In this document: positions 31,417 through 42,652 of the stretch, piece after piece
Position numbering within the stretch: the stretch's first letter is position 1
Layout of the letters: each line of letters opens with the position of its first letter
NCBI RefSeq assembly: GCF_001632365.1
Contig: NW_024468531.1
Location: 230,151-281,701, forward strand
DNA: 51,551 nucleotides
DNA from: Laetiporus sulphureus 93-53
Taxonomy: Eukaryota; Basidiomycota; Agaricomycetes; Polyporales; Laetiporaceae
Direction: 5' to 3'
Made by a program: the position numbers and the translations under genes
Notes under the pieces: model-generated
Told to the model about the DNA's origin: nothing
Seen by the model: the letters and a program-made list of their open reading frames with translations, nothing else
Database searches by the model: none

Positions 31417-34400
31417 ATGACCCACCTCCTCCCACCGCATCCCGACCTCAACCTCGCCCAATCATCTCTCCAGACTGCGCTCCAGATAGACCCTTCTCAG
31501 CAACAGCAAGTTTCGCAGGGCCCTCCTCTGCCACCACAGCAAGCGCCGCCGCCGACGTCGCGCAAACGAAGAAAGGCGGACGGCGATGAGGCGCCGCATC
31601 CAGCAGAGCCACGTCGTCTGCGGCGTTCACACGAAGCATGCGCACGCTGCAGGAGCAAGAAAATTAAGGCAAGTCCCGCCGGGCGACACCGACGGCAAAT
31701 TCCCGTCCTCGCCTCCGCCCGCGCCCGCTATATTCTCTAACTAACTCTCTCCTTGCCCTCGCTCTGTAGTGCGACTCCAAACATCCGCGATGCACAGCGT
31801 GCGTGACCGCCGGCACCGTCTGCCAGCAGGAGGACAGACATCGCCAGACCCTTACCCCTCGCGGACATACCGAACGCATCGAGCGGCAGCTTCTTCAGTG
31901 TGATGCGCTTCTCAAACGGCATTATCCTGGCTTTACTCTTGACAATCTTGACGAGATCTGTGCCCGCGAGGGCATTGAGGTCGATGCTTCAGATCAGGCC
32001 CTTTCACAGACTTTCCAATTTGCACAGAATCCTCCTCCTGGTCCGAGCTCCCGTCCTTTTCCTCTGCGCACAGAAGTGCCCCAACCGCCCCCCGGCGGTT
32101 CCCCCCCAAGGGCGTACGCGCCCTATGGACCCCCTCACGGCCAGCCAATGATGCCCTATCCGGGTCATATGATGCCTTATCCTCCTCCAGGAGCGCCCTA
32201 CGGCCCTCCTCCTCCCCACATGCCCATGCAGGGTCCTCCTCATCCGGCTTACAACCCGCACCCGTATCCTCCGTTCCAGTATCCTCTGCAGCCGCACCCA
32301 GGTATGCAGCGACCACCTTCGGCTCATGACATTAAGGGCCAGGACCCCCTTTCTCATGACTTGTCTGATACCCGTGTATGCAGCCTCGCTTTCCTCATCA
32401 GCTTCGCGGACTGATAGACTTCCCTAGGCACTGGCCAAGACTTTTGGCGTCGATGTGGAAATTGTCGCTGGCTTGAAGCTGCCAGCACCAGACAAGGAGG
32501 ATCTCGCGGTAGGCTCAAGTGGTTTGACTTCAGGACGAGATCGCGACCCAGTAGAGCCCTCTACACCTCGAGATCCGACCAAGTGGGTTTCCGTTCAAGT
32601 ACGTCGCAACAGCGTCACTGCTCCTCCCCCGCCCGTTACCAATGGTGCCCCTCCTGCCGCCGACACCATCCACGTCTGGCTGCCGAAGGACCGCAACATG
32701 GTGCAGAAGATCCTGGACGTGTACTTCACTCGGCTCAACTTCCACCGGCCGGTGTTTGTGCGCTCCGAGTTTGAGCAGACGCTGAACGCGCTGTATGACG
32801 GGCGGCAATTGCTCCATGATGCAGGCTACATTTGCAGCGTGTACCTTGTTCTCGCGCTTGGCACTCTGAGCGAGCTCAATCACCGCGCGAGCAGCATGGA
32901 GAAGGAGGGCGGGCAGGTTGCTGCAAGTCCGTCGTCGCCGCGGAGGCTCATGCCTGCTGACTGGCCGGAACACGAGGAGTTCTTCGAGCGCGCGCTCTTT
33001 GTCAAGCCAGATCTTCGTGTCAGCCTGTCAAGCCTGCAGGCGCTCATAGTGCTGCATTGGTATTTGTACACCGAGGTTAGTGCACTTCAGCGGGCGTCTC
33101 ATCGAGGTGCAGTCTAACTTAGGTACGGGCTTTGTTATCGCTAGCGTCAAGGACGGACCTTATGGCGCCTCGTGGGCAGTCTTGTGCGAATCGCCATTGA
33201 GCTGGGCCTTCATCACGACCCAACGTCGCAGGGGAATACCTTCTCCGAGGAGGAGTGTCAGTTGCGCATCCGGCTGTGGGCGATCGTGCTTCTGCACGAC
33301 CGTGGTACATCAATTCTACTAGGCCGCCCGCTCGCTATTGCGCCGTCCGACTCGAACACGCCGCAGCCGTCGCGGACCAAGTCGACAGACGTGTCGGAGC
33401 ACTTTGTGCTGTCGGCGCCGATCGCAGAGATTCAGGCGGACATCATCAACTCGCTGTATGCGCCGACGCGGCAGAGCGCGGATGCGATCATGCGCCATGC
33501 GACGCGGATAATCAAGAGCATGGCGTCGTTCAGGCAGCAGCTGCCGGAGAATTACCAGTGGTTCTTTGGCGGGACGCAGATGTGGCCGCTCGAGCGTAGG
33601 ACGAAGCTAGTCCAGGACATCACGGAGGATCAGGGACTGACGTTGTTGAAGATTGGGATTACAAGAATCCTCCTCTTGCGAGCGCTGTTCAGCTCGAGCG
33701 AGCTTGACTACAATCCGCGTCTGCAAGCTTTGACAGATGGTGAGTCAATTGCTTATGATTCGTCGCATAGTAATTTTATGGATTGTCGCAGCTATCATCA
33801 CGTCGCACAACATCATCATCGTGCATAACCAGCTTATTTGTTTCCCGGACATCGCGTTCTTCGTATCACCCATCCCGCTCCACATCGCCGCGATGGTCAT
33901 CCTATACGGGCATATGTCGCACTGCCACCCGATCCCGCATCAGGTTGCGCTCGAGGACGTGTGGATGGCGCTCGACATGCTTCCGAGCTTCCGCTGGCGA
34001 TGGGAGCGCAAGGACTTGAACGGCGGACACCCGTTGATCGCGGCGCTCGCCGAGAAGGTGCTGAACGTGAACCTGCACCAGGTCGCGCCGACGACCGCGC
34101 CGGTGCTGATCCCGGAGTACGTGTGGGACGAGAAGATCCTGTCGCCGAAGGGCGTCGTGCAGGCGGGCGCGCCACCGGCGAGCCCGTCGATCGGGCCTGC
34201 GCAGTACGGGGGCGCGCCGGCGTCGCCGTTCAGTGGGCAGCCGCCGAGCGGGAACATGAGCAAGGGCAGCCCGGGTCGTGCGAACATGGGGTGCACGCCT
34301 CGCACGCCGGTGGATAAGAAGCTCGCGGAGGTGCCTGCGGGGTTGTTCTATCCCTTCTATCCGGAAAACCAGAACGTCGCGACGGGCGCTGCTGCTGCTG

Positions 34401-34698
34401 CTGCCGCCGCCGCCGCCGCCGCGTCGACGAGCGGGAACGGCGGGCAGGACTTTAACAATTTGTTGGCGGCTGCTGCGGCGTCGCAGCCGATAGGGACGTT
34501 TGGGTACCAGCCGTCGCATGAGTCGTACATGCTGGAGGAGAAGGATACGTCGATTACGAACGGGGCGATGCAGATGTGGGTGAGTAGGTAATTCGCTGTT
34601 GGACTGCTGGTCGTCAGGGCTGATGGTGGTTCGTGCTGCAGCATGTCCAGAGACCAGTAGCGCAGCAGTTCACTGTTCAGCCTCAGCAGCAGGGATGA
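31417..34698 (+). CDS. Zn2Cys6 fungal-specific transcription factor
   Basis: Exons 31417-31668, 31770-32375, 32428-33075, 33145-33739, 33792-34579, 34642-34698; 981 aa. The binuclear zinc cluster is ACARCRSKKIK|CDSKHPRCTACVTAGTVC, with all six cysteines; the bar marks intron 1. That intron begins GCAAGT, a GC-AG intron. A short coiled coil follows (ERIERQLLQCDALLKRH), then a Pro/Tyr-rich linker. The fungal_trans regulatory domain (about residues 320-720) includes VQKILDVYFTRLNFHRPVF, ERQGRTLWRLVGSLVRIAIE and GLHHDP. The C-terminal part has a run of 14 alanines from a GCN repeat (about 34388-34422). Such proteins bind CGG-containing promoter sites; the regulon is not predictable. Confidence 0.9.
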
Positions 34699-34774
34699 AT
34701 GTGGGTGTGGGTAGTTCGCAGTAGGTCATCACTCCCTACTCATCAATACGATCAAGATGATGTGAAAGTTTGCT

Positions 34775-35375
34775 TCGACGACGCTATTTTGTGTATAGTA
34801 GTATGAGTACGCGTCCGGGTCGGGTTCGTTCGTCGCCTTGTCGCCTTGTCGTTTTTCTTGCATATCCAAGTGGTATGCGCAGTGTATGTATTATGTACAA
34901 CGCACGCCGCACGTGCGGGCATGAAATACAGACGGTTCTATGTAGAGGTGCACGTACAGAGACAACGCAACAGGGGAGGTATCTAAGGTAGGGTGTGGGC
35001 GGCACATATACAAGAGCAGGGGGTTCTAGAGATACATGCGAGGAATATATATGTGAGGAGGGGCCGGGGAGGAGGGGGGGCGTGCATTTGTTGTCGACGA
35101 CGCTATTTTGTGTATAGTAGTATTAGTACGCATCCAGGTCGAGTTCGTTTATCGCCTTGTCGTTGTTGTAATTGCATATTCAAGCGGTATGCGCAGTGTA
35201 TGTATTATGTACAATGCACGCCGCACGTGCGGGCGTGAAATACAGACGGTTCTATGTAGCGGCGCGCGTACAGAGACAATGCAACAGGGGAGGTATCTAA
35301 GGTAGGCTGGATGTGGACGACACATATACAAGGAGCAGGGTGTTCTAGAGATACATGCAAGGAATATATAGGGAG
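34775..35375. repeat. Tandem duplication, offset 319 bp
   Basis: Two copies of one sequence lie in tandem, about 34775-35085 and 35094-35375. They start TCGACGACGCTATTTTGTGT at 34775 and 35094 and share GGTATGCGCAGTGTATGTAT, CACGCCGCACGTGCGGGC and GAAATACAGACGGTTCTATG. Divergence is perhaps 10-15 percent. The block fills the space between the converging 3' ends of the transcription factor and J-domain genes, so one or both 3' UTRs are duplicated. No other gene lies in this 693-bp interval. Confidence 0.88.
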
Positions 35376-35391
35376 GGGCGGGGGGCAGGCG

Positions 35392-37514
35392 TCACCTGAG
35401 TATGCGCTCCATCCGCTCGAGAACGACGACGAGCCCGCGGAGGAGGCCATATATGCGCGCGTTGAGGAGGGCGGTGCGCTGCCCGTCGTCGGTGTCGGTG
35501 TCGGCGCCACGCTCGCGCATGACGGCGTGGTCGACGACGATGGGAAGGGCGACGGTGAGGCGGGCGAGGCGGAGGGCGAGGCAGGAGCGGCGGCGGAGGT
35601 CGAAGTAGGAGAGCGCGCGGAGGGTGCGCTGGACCTCGAGGAGGTGCATGAGCTCGTCGTGCAGCGCGAGGAGACACGTGCGGCAGGCTGCGCGGGAAGG
35701 AGGGTCAGTTGAGAATAGGGATGATGGGGTGGGGGAGGGGGGCTTACTGAGCGCACGTTCGCGGATGGATTGGAGGGTGAGGAGGACAGAGTTGATGCCG
35801 TCTTCGCCGAGGCGCAAGGATGGGTTCATGTCGTTCACCGCGCCTGCACATACACGTACGCACCATCAGCACCCACACTCTCTCTCATAATCATCACAAC
35901 GGAGGAGCTCACTGAGCAATGTGCGCACGACGTCGAGGTCGCCCTCGAGGAGCTCGTTGAAGACGCTGATGACGACGCCGCGGAAGGTGTCCTCGGGGGG
36001 CGGGCGCGGGCGCGCGGCGAACATGTCGTAGGAGGCGGAGGAGGAGGCGCGGTCGTAGGCGCGTTTGGAGGCGGGTTGGGAGAGGACGTCGTAGGCGACG
36101 GAGACTTTTTGGAAGGCACGGGTGGCGAAGGGGTTGTTGTGGAATTTGCTGGGGTGGAGGTTAGCGAATGTTAAGGAGGGAAGTATTTTTTGAAGGTATG
36201 TCGTGCATCGTAGATGAGTGCGGGTCGCGATGAAGCACTCGCAGAGCACCGTAAATACGCTACTCGTAAGCCATTGAAGTGCGCTTCCGCCACGTCCGCG
36301 CAGGCTATTTTTCTAGAACAATTCACCGCTACAGCGCGATCGAGACTCTGAACTCGTGCCATGGCCGTCTGCACTTCGATGGCAAATCAAATGTCGGAGC
36401 AGTGAGCTGCTCTATGCCTCTTCAAGGCAGTGCCGTGGTGGGGTAGGCCAAACGTGGAGCATCCTGGGCCCGAACTCCGAGCGGAATCCGGGTGCCTGGG
36501 GTGTGCCAAGGGAGAGCGCGAGGAACACCCGCCCGGCACGCACTGCGTGACGAAAACACAGAGCAAAACAAGCGAAGCAAGATGCTAAGGAGAGGGTGGG
36601 TCTGGGTGGGTGGGAAGAAGACGATGCGTGGTGTCGCGGAGACGAGTTGGGAGGTGGTGGTCGCAGGACAAAGCGCGCTGGTGGCTGCGTCACGCGTTCG
36701 TCCTGCGACACGCCGTCCACGAGTCTTGGGATTCGATGGGACGGTGTCACGATCGAATCCCCGCATATGAACGAACGCATGGAAGCCCGAGAAGTATCCG
36801 ACGGGCATTATGGCCTCCACGCGTTCAAACACACGCATACATCCATCACGCAGACAATACACAGAAGTAGTGGTCGCAGGACAAAGCGCGCTGGTGGCTG
36901 CGTCACGCGTTCGTCCTGCGACATGCCGTCACGAGTCTCGGGATTCGATGGGACGGTGTCACGATCGAATCCCCGCACATGAACGAACGCATGGAAGCCC
37001 GAGAAGTCTCCAACGGGCATTACGGCCCACTCCACGCGTTCAAACACACGCATACATCCATCCCGCAGACAATGCACAAGAAGTAGTACTCACTCTGGAT
37101 GGCATACCCTGCTCCGAGAGAGATATGCGCGGCGAAGAGCGAGCTTATCTATACGCGACGTCCGCTGCAGGCCAAGGATCCGGTACAGGTCATCCTGCTC
37201 CAAAATATCCTGTATGACTGTCCTGTTTTGGGTGCGCGGCGCGGTGGACGATGAAGGTGTCGGCGGGGCGTCAGTGTCGTCCGAATCGGTGTGATCTGCA
37301 GATCGGAGGGAGGGGTCCCATGCGATGTGGCGGAGGGCATCGCCGTCGTCGGGCTCGTCCTCGATGGGGAAGTGGAAATAGGACGTCGCTGGGGGGGGGT
37401 CGGGGGGGGGTGGTGGGGGGGGGGGCGGGGCTCACCTGAGCCGAGGACGTAGGAGAGCATTGGAGAGTGGATGGCGATCATGCACGGTTGCAATGCATTT
37501 CCATGTGCGTGCAT
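35392..37514 (-). CDS. J-domain (DnaJ) co-chaperone
   Basis: Exons (minus): 37514-37436, 37388-37094, 36148-35913, 35843-35748, 35687-35392; 333 aa. The J domain (about residues 90-150) is assembled across a 945-nt intron: DDLYRILGLQRTSRIDKLAL, RRAYLSRSRVCHP|DKFHNN, then AFQKVSVAYDVLSQPASKRA. The HPD triplet that stimulates Hsp70 ATPase is completed only by that splice (GA + C). The C-terminal half is helical (FRGVVISVFNELLEGDLDVV, then LRLARLTVALPIVV) with no Gly/Phe or zinc region, so it is a class C J-protein. No signal or membrane segment is seen. The start could also be the inner ATG of MIAIHSP. The client is unknown. Confidence 0.82.
36658..37086. repeat. 213-bp tandem duplication inside a 945-nt intron
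   Basis: Within the J-domain gene intron (36149-37093) two copies of about 213 bp are adjacent: 36658-36870 and 36871-37086. They share TGGTCGCAGGACAAAGCGCG, GATTCGATGGGACGGTGTCA and GAACGAACGCATGGAAGCCC. The second copy ends only a few bases from the 5' splice site. The repeats contain minus-strand ORFs but no family-like exon. Confidence 0.88.
37389..37435 (-). other. Poly-C intron / G-quadruplex-forming tract
   Basis: The first intron of the J-domain gene (47 nt) is almost pure C on the sense strand. The plus strand has G runs at 37391-37399 (9), 37402-37410 (9), 37415-37425 (11) and 37427-37430 (4), which satisfies the four-run rule for a G-quadruplex. The intron keeps GTGAG and CAG ends. 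Confidence 0.75.
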
Positions 37515-38570
37515 GTGATTTTCCGTCAACAGTCTAGGGCATCGATCATCACATCGAGTTCGATCGACGTCCTCTACCGCCGGCGTGATCTGCTCGACTC
37601 CGATATCTCCCTACAAATTCCATCCACTCTTCCCCGCTTCTCCGACAGGGTTGACACGGCCTGCTCACTTGCATTAGCGTCATCCACGCGCTTTCTACGT
37701 TTACGCTGACGACAGTGGCGCTCGCGTTCAGCTCCAGCTCGCCACCCGACTTCCGCAAGCGTAGCTGGGAATGCCAAGCCCCGAGTCGCCCATCCAGCTG
37801 TCAGAGAATCATTCAGCAAGACACGCACCGACTAGAATTTGAGTATGAGCCTATCCGGACAGTATATTTCAATGGTAGAATAAAGTCTGGATGGGCTGCA
37901 ATAGACTGATAAAGCGCAAGAAGCTCCGCGTCGAGCCTAGAGCTGCACCTTTCGACCACAGCACTCAAGACCAACACGAAATCGTGGGATCGCGTGAAAG
38001 TGTATGGTATCGTTGAGACACTTGCCAACATATAGGCGTCATCCTTCGATCAAATGGTGAGAACATCACCGAGTGACGAGCGTACAGGACGGTCAGGACT
38101 ACTGTGATGCACGAGCCAGCGTAGCATCCTGGAAGATACATCTCATGCAGCCATGGTCCTTGCTGCTTTCGTGGTGACAGCTGTACCTCATACCTGTACC
38201 ACGCAGGGCGCTTACTTAGTCTGAGTTCATCGTACTACATATACGCATCGCATATCCCGTGTTGCTTCTATCGAGTATGCTGAATGCATCGGCAAAGTCG
38301 CAGCGTTTTATGCATTGTTCAATCAAATGCCGTCAACTTATTGCGAAGTGACGGTCTCATGCGCAGTTGTCCGCGGCCCAGCAACGAAAAGTGAGTATGG
38401 TCATCGACTAAACACAGGCCACCCGAACGAGGTGGATGAACGCGTCACGATTCCCGGCAACTGAGTGCACGGATGCTCACGTCCGATACCCCTGCTGGCG
38501 AGCACTGCACGCAAGCCCACATTTCGAACGTGTCGTGAACATATAGCTGTACGCGAAGAACGTCATACAC
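37515..38570. other. Intergenic, possible small gene on minus strand
   Basis: No gene could be confirmed in 1056 bp. A minus-strand frame at 38031-37813 reads like protein (FVLVLSAVVERCSSRLDAEL) and a second frame at about 37800-37680 (LRKSGGELELNASATVVSV) could follow it, but joining them needs a 31-nt intron, shorter than any other here. No tRNA was seen. Confidence 0.35.
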
Positions 38571-39129
38571 TCAAGCAGAGATGGTAACCTCGACCTCGAC
38601 ACCAGGCTCCAGACTGATGCTCGTCTACCATCGAACATATCAGCCACAAGCAACAATCAAACAGAAATGACTGTAACGCACGATCTGCTTCACGATCTCG
38701 CTCGACGAGTGCAGGTCGATGAGGCGCTTGTGGATCTTGAGCTCATAGCGGTCCCAGGTCTTCGAACCCTCACCGCAAGGCTGGCATGGCAGAGATGGGT
38801 GAGCATCGGCACTAAGGGCAGATGAGACGACAGGCACGTACCGTCTTGCGGGTGGTGATTTTGAGCACCTTGGTCGGGAGGCGTACGGGGCCCTTGACAC
38901 GGAGCTGCTTGTCCTTCGCACGATCAATCAGCTCTTTCGAAACTACCCGTATATGAACTTGTCAGCATCGTACAGCACCGTACGCGTTGGCGAGGCTATG
39001 CTACGCACACTTCTCGAGGTTCTTGACGTTGCTGCTCGTGAGCGTGATGCGGATCTTGTGGATTTTGGCTCCGGGGAGGGGCGCGCCCGTCGCATCGTAT
39101 TCTTTCTCGCCTTTAGCGACGTAACTCAT
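38571..39129 (-). CDS. RPS20: 40S ribosomal protein uS10 (S20)
   Basis: Exons (minus): 39129-39009, 38942-38842, 38780-38682, 38624-38571; 124 aa, close to the family length. Clear uS10 sequence: [69 protein letters not shown] and [17 protein letters not shown]. The protein sits in the head of the small subunit near the mRNA entry side. Four exons in a very short gene are usual for basidiomycete ribosomal proteins. It diverges from the splicing factor gene with 233 bp between starts. Confidence 0.95.
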
Positions 39130-39362
39130 CCTTGTCTTTATGAGCGGAGAGTCAGAAGGTGACTAGTGCAAGCGTGATCAGTATGGGAGGCGGGAGGCGG
39201 TAGGGCGACGCGCACGTACCTGAAGGCGTGGATTGTGGATGGAGAGAAAATAGAGTTCACCGAAAAGAGTTCTGAGGCTCGGCAAATGCCGACTCGGAGT
39301 GATGGATTGATCAGGCATTGGGCGCTTGTCAGCTGTGCTCTCTCTCACCACACGTACCACTT
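39130..39362. promoter_or_regulatory. Divergent promoter, RPS20 / saf4
   Basis: This 233-bp spacer sits between divergent starts; a ribosomal protein promoter and the promoter of a splicing factor must share it. No standard motif was assigned. Confidence 0.5.
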
Positions 39363-40613
39363 ATGCAAGGTATGTTTACACGATATCACGCCTTTTCAGC
39401 TCTCACAATCTACTCTACATAGGCTTTAACAAGTATTACCCACCCGACTATGATGGGGAAAAACACGGCAGCCTTAACGCTTACCGAGGTGCGCATGCTA
39501 GTCCATCCCCCCTCTGGTCTATGCTGACTGTACACTATACACCGCTTCTTAGGCAAACATGCACTCGGTGATCGTGCACGCAAGATTGGCCAGGGCATCC
39601 TCATCGTGCGCTTCGAGCTCCCATTCAATATCTGGTGGTGCGTCCATATACCTTCCTCTCCGTGCTCATTCTCGAACTCAACCTTGAACTCCGACATCAG
39701 TGGAACATGCAACAACCACATCGGAATGGGCGTGCGCTACAATGCGGAGAAACGCAAGATCGGAAGTTACTACTCGACGCCGATCTACGCATTCCGGTGC
39801 AAGTGCCACCTGTGCGACGCGTGGTTTGAGATCCAGACGGATCCGAAGGTGCGAGGCTAACCTCTTCTTTATCGTCTTGGTGGTTGATCGGATGCCTGGG
39901 CGGATTGATGCTAGAACACGAGGTATGTCGTGACGGAGGGCGCGCGACAGAAGGACGAAGAGTGGGATCCGGCGGAGAACGGCGGGTTCGCCGTGCACGG
40001 TAAGTACAAACGTTCATGAACACTCCATGTCCCCATTCTGATCACCGCCTCAGACACGGACCCTAACCAACCGCCCCCCGACCCGCTCGCTACGCTCGAG
40101 AAGACAACCGCCGCCGAGGCGCACCTCACCCAGGTCGCCCTCCCACGGCTCACCGCGCTCCAATCCTTCTCTGACAGGCGCAACTCGGACCCTTACTCCC
40201 TCTCGCGCATCGTGCGCAAGCGGTTCCGCGAGGAGAAGAAGGTGGAGGCGGAGGCGCGCGCGGAGGAGGAGGACGTGAAGGCGCGGTTTGGGCTGCCTGG
40301 GGAGCTGAGGCTCGAGCGGGAGAGCGAGGAGAGCAGGCGTGAGGCGAAGGAGAGGTGGAGGGAGGAGCGGGAGCGGAGGATGGGAGAGGGCGTGGGAGTG
40401 AAGAGGAGGAGGGTCGAGGGCGTGGGAGCCGCGGGGATCTTGCCGCGGAGCAAAGCGAGGTCGATGGGAGGTGTGGCGACGGGCGGGGCTGTGTCTGAGC
40501 TCAGGGCGAGGATATTGGAGAATACGGCGAGGCGGGCGACTGCAGTAGCGGGCTCGAGTCGGTCAAGGCCTTCGGATGGGGGCCTGCAGAAGGGCTTGTC
40601 ATTCAGACGGTAG
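39363..40613 (+). CDS. saf4: Saf4/CCDC130 splicing factor (CWC16 family)
   Basis: Exons 39363-39369, 39423-39488, 39553-39637, 39701-39848, 39915-39999, 40054-40613; 316 aa. The first coding exon is only seven bases (ATG CAA G). Family sequence: MQGFNKYYPPDYDGEKHGSL, LIVRFELPFNIWCGTCNNHI, GMGVRYNAEKRKIGSYYSTP and FRCKCHLCDAWFEIQTDPKN. The two CxxC pairs (CGTC, CHLC) form a zinc-binding site. The C-terminal half is a charged helix (VKARFGLPGELRLERESEES) ending in a basic tail. CWC16 proteins (Yju2, Saf4/CCDC130) join the spliceosome around the first catalytic step. The long form with the GGFAVHDTDPN region favours CCDC130/Saf4 over Yju2. Confidence 0.9.
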
Positions 40614-40826
40614 GCGGGTGGTTGGTGGACTTGTATTTGTACGCATAAATATCTAGATACCCTCAGTCACTGGTGTAGCAGTATCGCTGATATATTAGTA
40701 GAGCCATGATGAATGATTGATTGAGCGCCCGGCAGCATCAAGTCGATCTTGATCAGGGCTCCGAGTCAATGCTTTCTCCCGCATCCATGTTCACTGTCTC
40801 CCCTCCGCTGTAGACAGTGTTTCACG

Positions 40827-42153
40827 ATGACCATCCCACCCGCATCCTCGCACACTCCCACCCCGATTACTGTCTTCACTGGCTTCCTCGGCGCGGGCAA
40901 GACGTCGATCATCCTCTCGCTATTACCGCAGCTGCCCCCGGACTACCGCGTCGTCCTGCTCAAGAATGAGTTTGGCGACGTTGAGGGTGCGTGCATTGAC
41001 GCTGCCTTTGAGATGGTGCTGATAGCTATGCAGTGGACAGCCAGCTGGCGAAGCAGTCGAGCTTGGCGGCGGTGAGCGAGATTCTGAACGGATGCATGTC
41101 AGTGCGCGAGGACGCTCAGGCGCGAGTCGATGCAGGCTGATAGGCTGCAAGGTGCTGCGTTCTGGTCGGGCAGATGAAGACGGCGTTGCTGGAGATCCTG
41201 GGTGCGTGCCAGCCTCTCGTATTCCTTACATCTTTCATGCTGACTTGCATGTGTATTTGCGCAGAGAAGTACCGCCCGGACAGGATCATCATCGAGTGCT
41301 CGTCAGTAGTCTGTCTCCCTTCACAGTCTCTCGTTCACTGAGTAGATAATGTAGGGGCTCAGCCTTCCCCGCGACGCTCGCTTTCCAGATTCGCGAGCTC
41401 GAACGCGAGACGGGCGGGGAGCTGAAGCTGGACGCGATCGTGACCGTCATCGACGCGGAGAACTTTGTAGGGTACGAGGACTCATCGCCCACCGCGCGGA
41501 TGCAAGCGAGCTACACGGACGTCATCCTCATCGTGCGCCCCCTTCTCTTGTCATTACCCGCATTCGCACTCACGGACATCTATCTCCCGCAGAACAAATC
41601 GGAGCACGTCTCAGAGCGCGCGCTGGACATCCTCGTCGATCATCTGAACACGCTGAACGACCTGACGCCGAAGGTGCGGTGCAAGGGCCGAGAGGGCGTC
41701 GACCCTGGGCTGATCTTCGGGCTGGACTCGAAGCTGTTCCTCGGAAGCACAGACGCGGAGAGCGCGGAGGTGCCGCATCATGAGGAGGTCGAAACGATCA
41801 CTGTGTACGCTGGCTCGGGCAATCTACACACGCACACGCATGGTGCGGACTGCGGGTGCACGAGCGATCACGACGAGGTGCACCCCGCGCCAGAGCCGAT
41901 CGACGAGGCACGGTTAGAGGAAGCACTTGGGAGCCTGTCGAAGGAGACGGTATGGCGGGTGAAGGGGTTCGTGCGGCTCTCGAAGGGACCGCGGATACTA
42001 AATTGGGCGTTTGGGCGGTACGACGTACTCGAGACGGGCGCGGGCGGGCTGAAGGATGGCGATGGACTGCTGGTGACGGTCATGGGTGAGCGCGGGGAAG
42101 TGAGGCGGGCTGCGCGGAGGTTTGCAGAGAGGCTTGGGGCGCGGGTGGGTTGA
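40827..42153 (+). CDS. CobW/P47K-family GTPase, zinc metallochaperone type
   Basis: Exons 40827-40986, 41034-41097, 41152-41201, 41265-41301, 41355-41532, 41593-42153; 349 aa. Walker A GFLGAGKTS near residue 20, switch KNEFGDVEVD, the metal-binding ILNGCMCCVLVGQM (GCxCC, joined across intron 2), a Walker B-like RIIIECSGSAFP, and the guanine-specificity motif INKSE, which forms only after intron 5 is removed. A His/Cys-rich segment (HTHTHGADCGCTSDHDEVH) precedes the CobW C-terminal domain (VWRVKGFVRLSKG). The family delivers metal using GTP; eukaryotic members (ZNG1) activate methionine aminopeptidase with zinc. The assignment to zinc is by family. Confidence 0.9.
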
Positions 42154-42652
42154 GCGTGGGCGAGGTAGCGAGACAGAGTAGAGATTATGACGCCTCATGT
42201 TCAATATTCAATGCTTTCGTTTGAGTCACAAGTAAAGTTGGGGTCGTGCTTTGCGTGAATGAAGAGTTCACCACGGGGCCCAGGATCTTTGCGCGCCATT
42301 GCTCACATTGGCCACTGCAGTAAGCTTCGAGACCTTAGCACCGTTACCTACTTTAATAGCAATTCTTCCGAATTACATGACACGTTGGTTATACGAGTTT
42401 CAGTAGAATTGATGTTTTGTTTTGTGAGAATGAGGAGGCGCGCGACGGGCGTCAGAACGCGTAGCAGCGGGTGATTGAGACGCGCGACGCGCTCACGGCC
42501 TTGTCCGTGGCCCAAGACTACCCACGGCGCCCTTCGCCGACTCGCGGTGTCTACCATTTGCACGGCTGTCTGTCGCTCTAGATATTCTGTGCTCACCGTG
42601 CTCGGCGCTGTGCTCGACTTTCTGTTAACACTTCTCCTGAGACTGGGACATC
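42154..42652. other. Intergenic, no gene seen
   Basis: 499 bp between two co-directional genes, holding the 3' UTR of the CobW gene and the promoter of CWH43. No additional feature could be supported. Confidence 0.5.

Noticed and set aside
33838..34519. Long overlapping ORFs on both strands in the transcription factor gene (159 and 205 codons)
   Set aside because: High GC and Ala codon runs open all frames; only the frame that continues the fungal_trans domain after splicing is kept.
36808..37077. Minus-strand ORFs in the long J-domain intron as extra exons or a nested gene
   Set aside because: Two near-identical versions come from the tandem duplication and have no family-like sequence; direct splicing 37094 to 36148 restores HPD.
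37813..38031. Small two-exon protein gene on the minus strand
   Set aside because: It needs a 31-nt intron and lacks a standard start or family match; left as a note in the intergenic entry.
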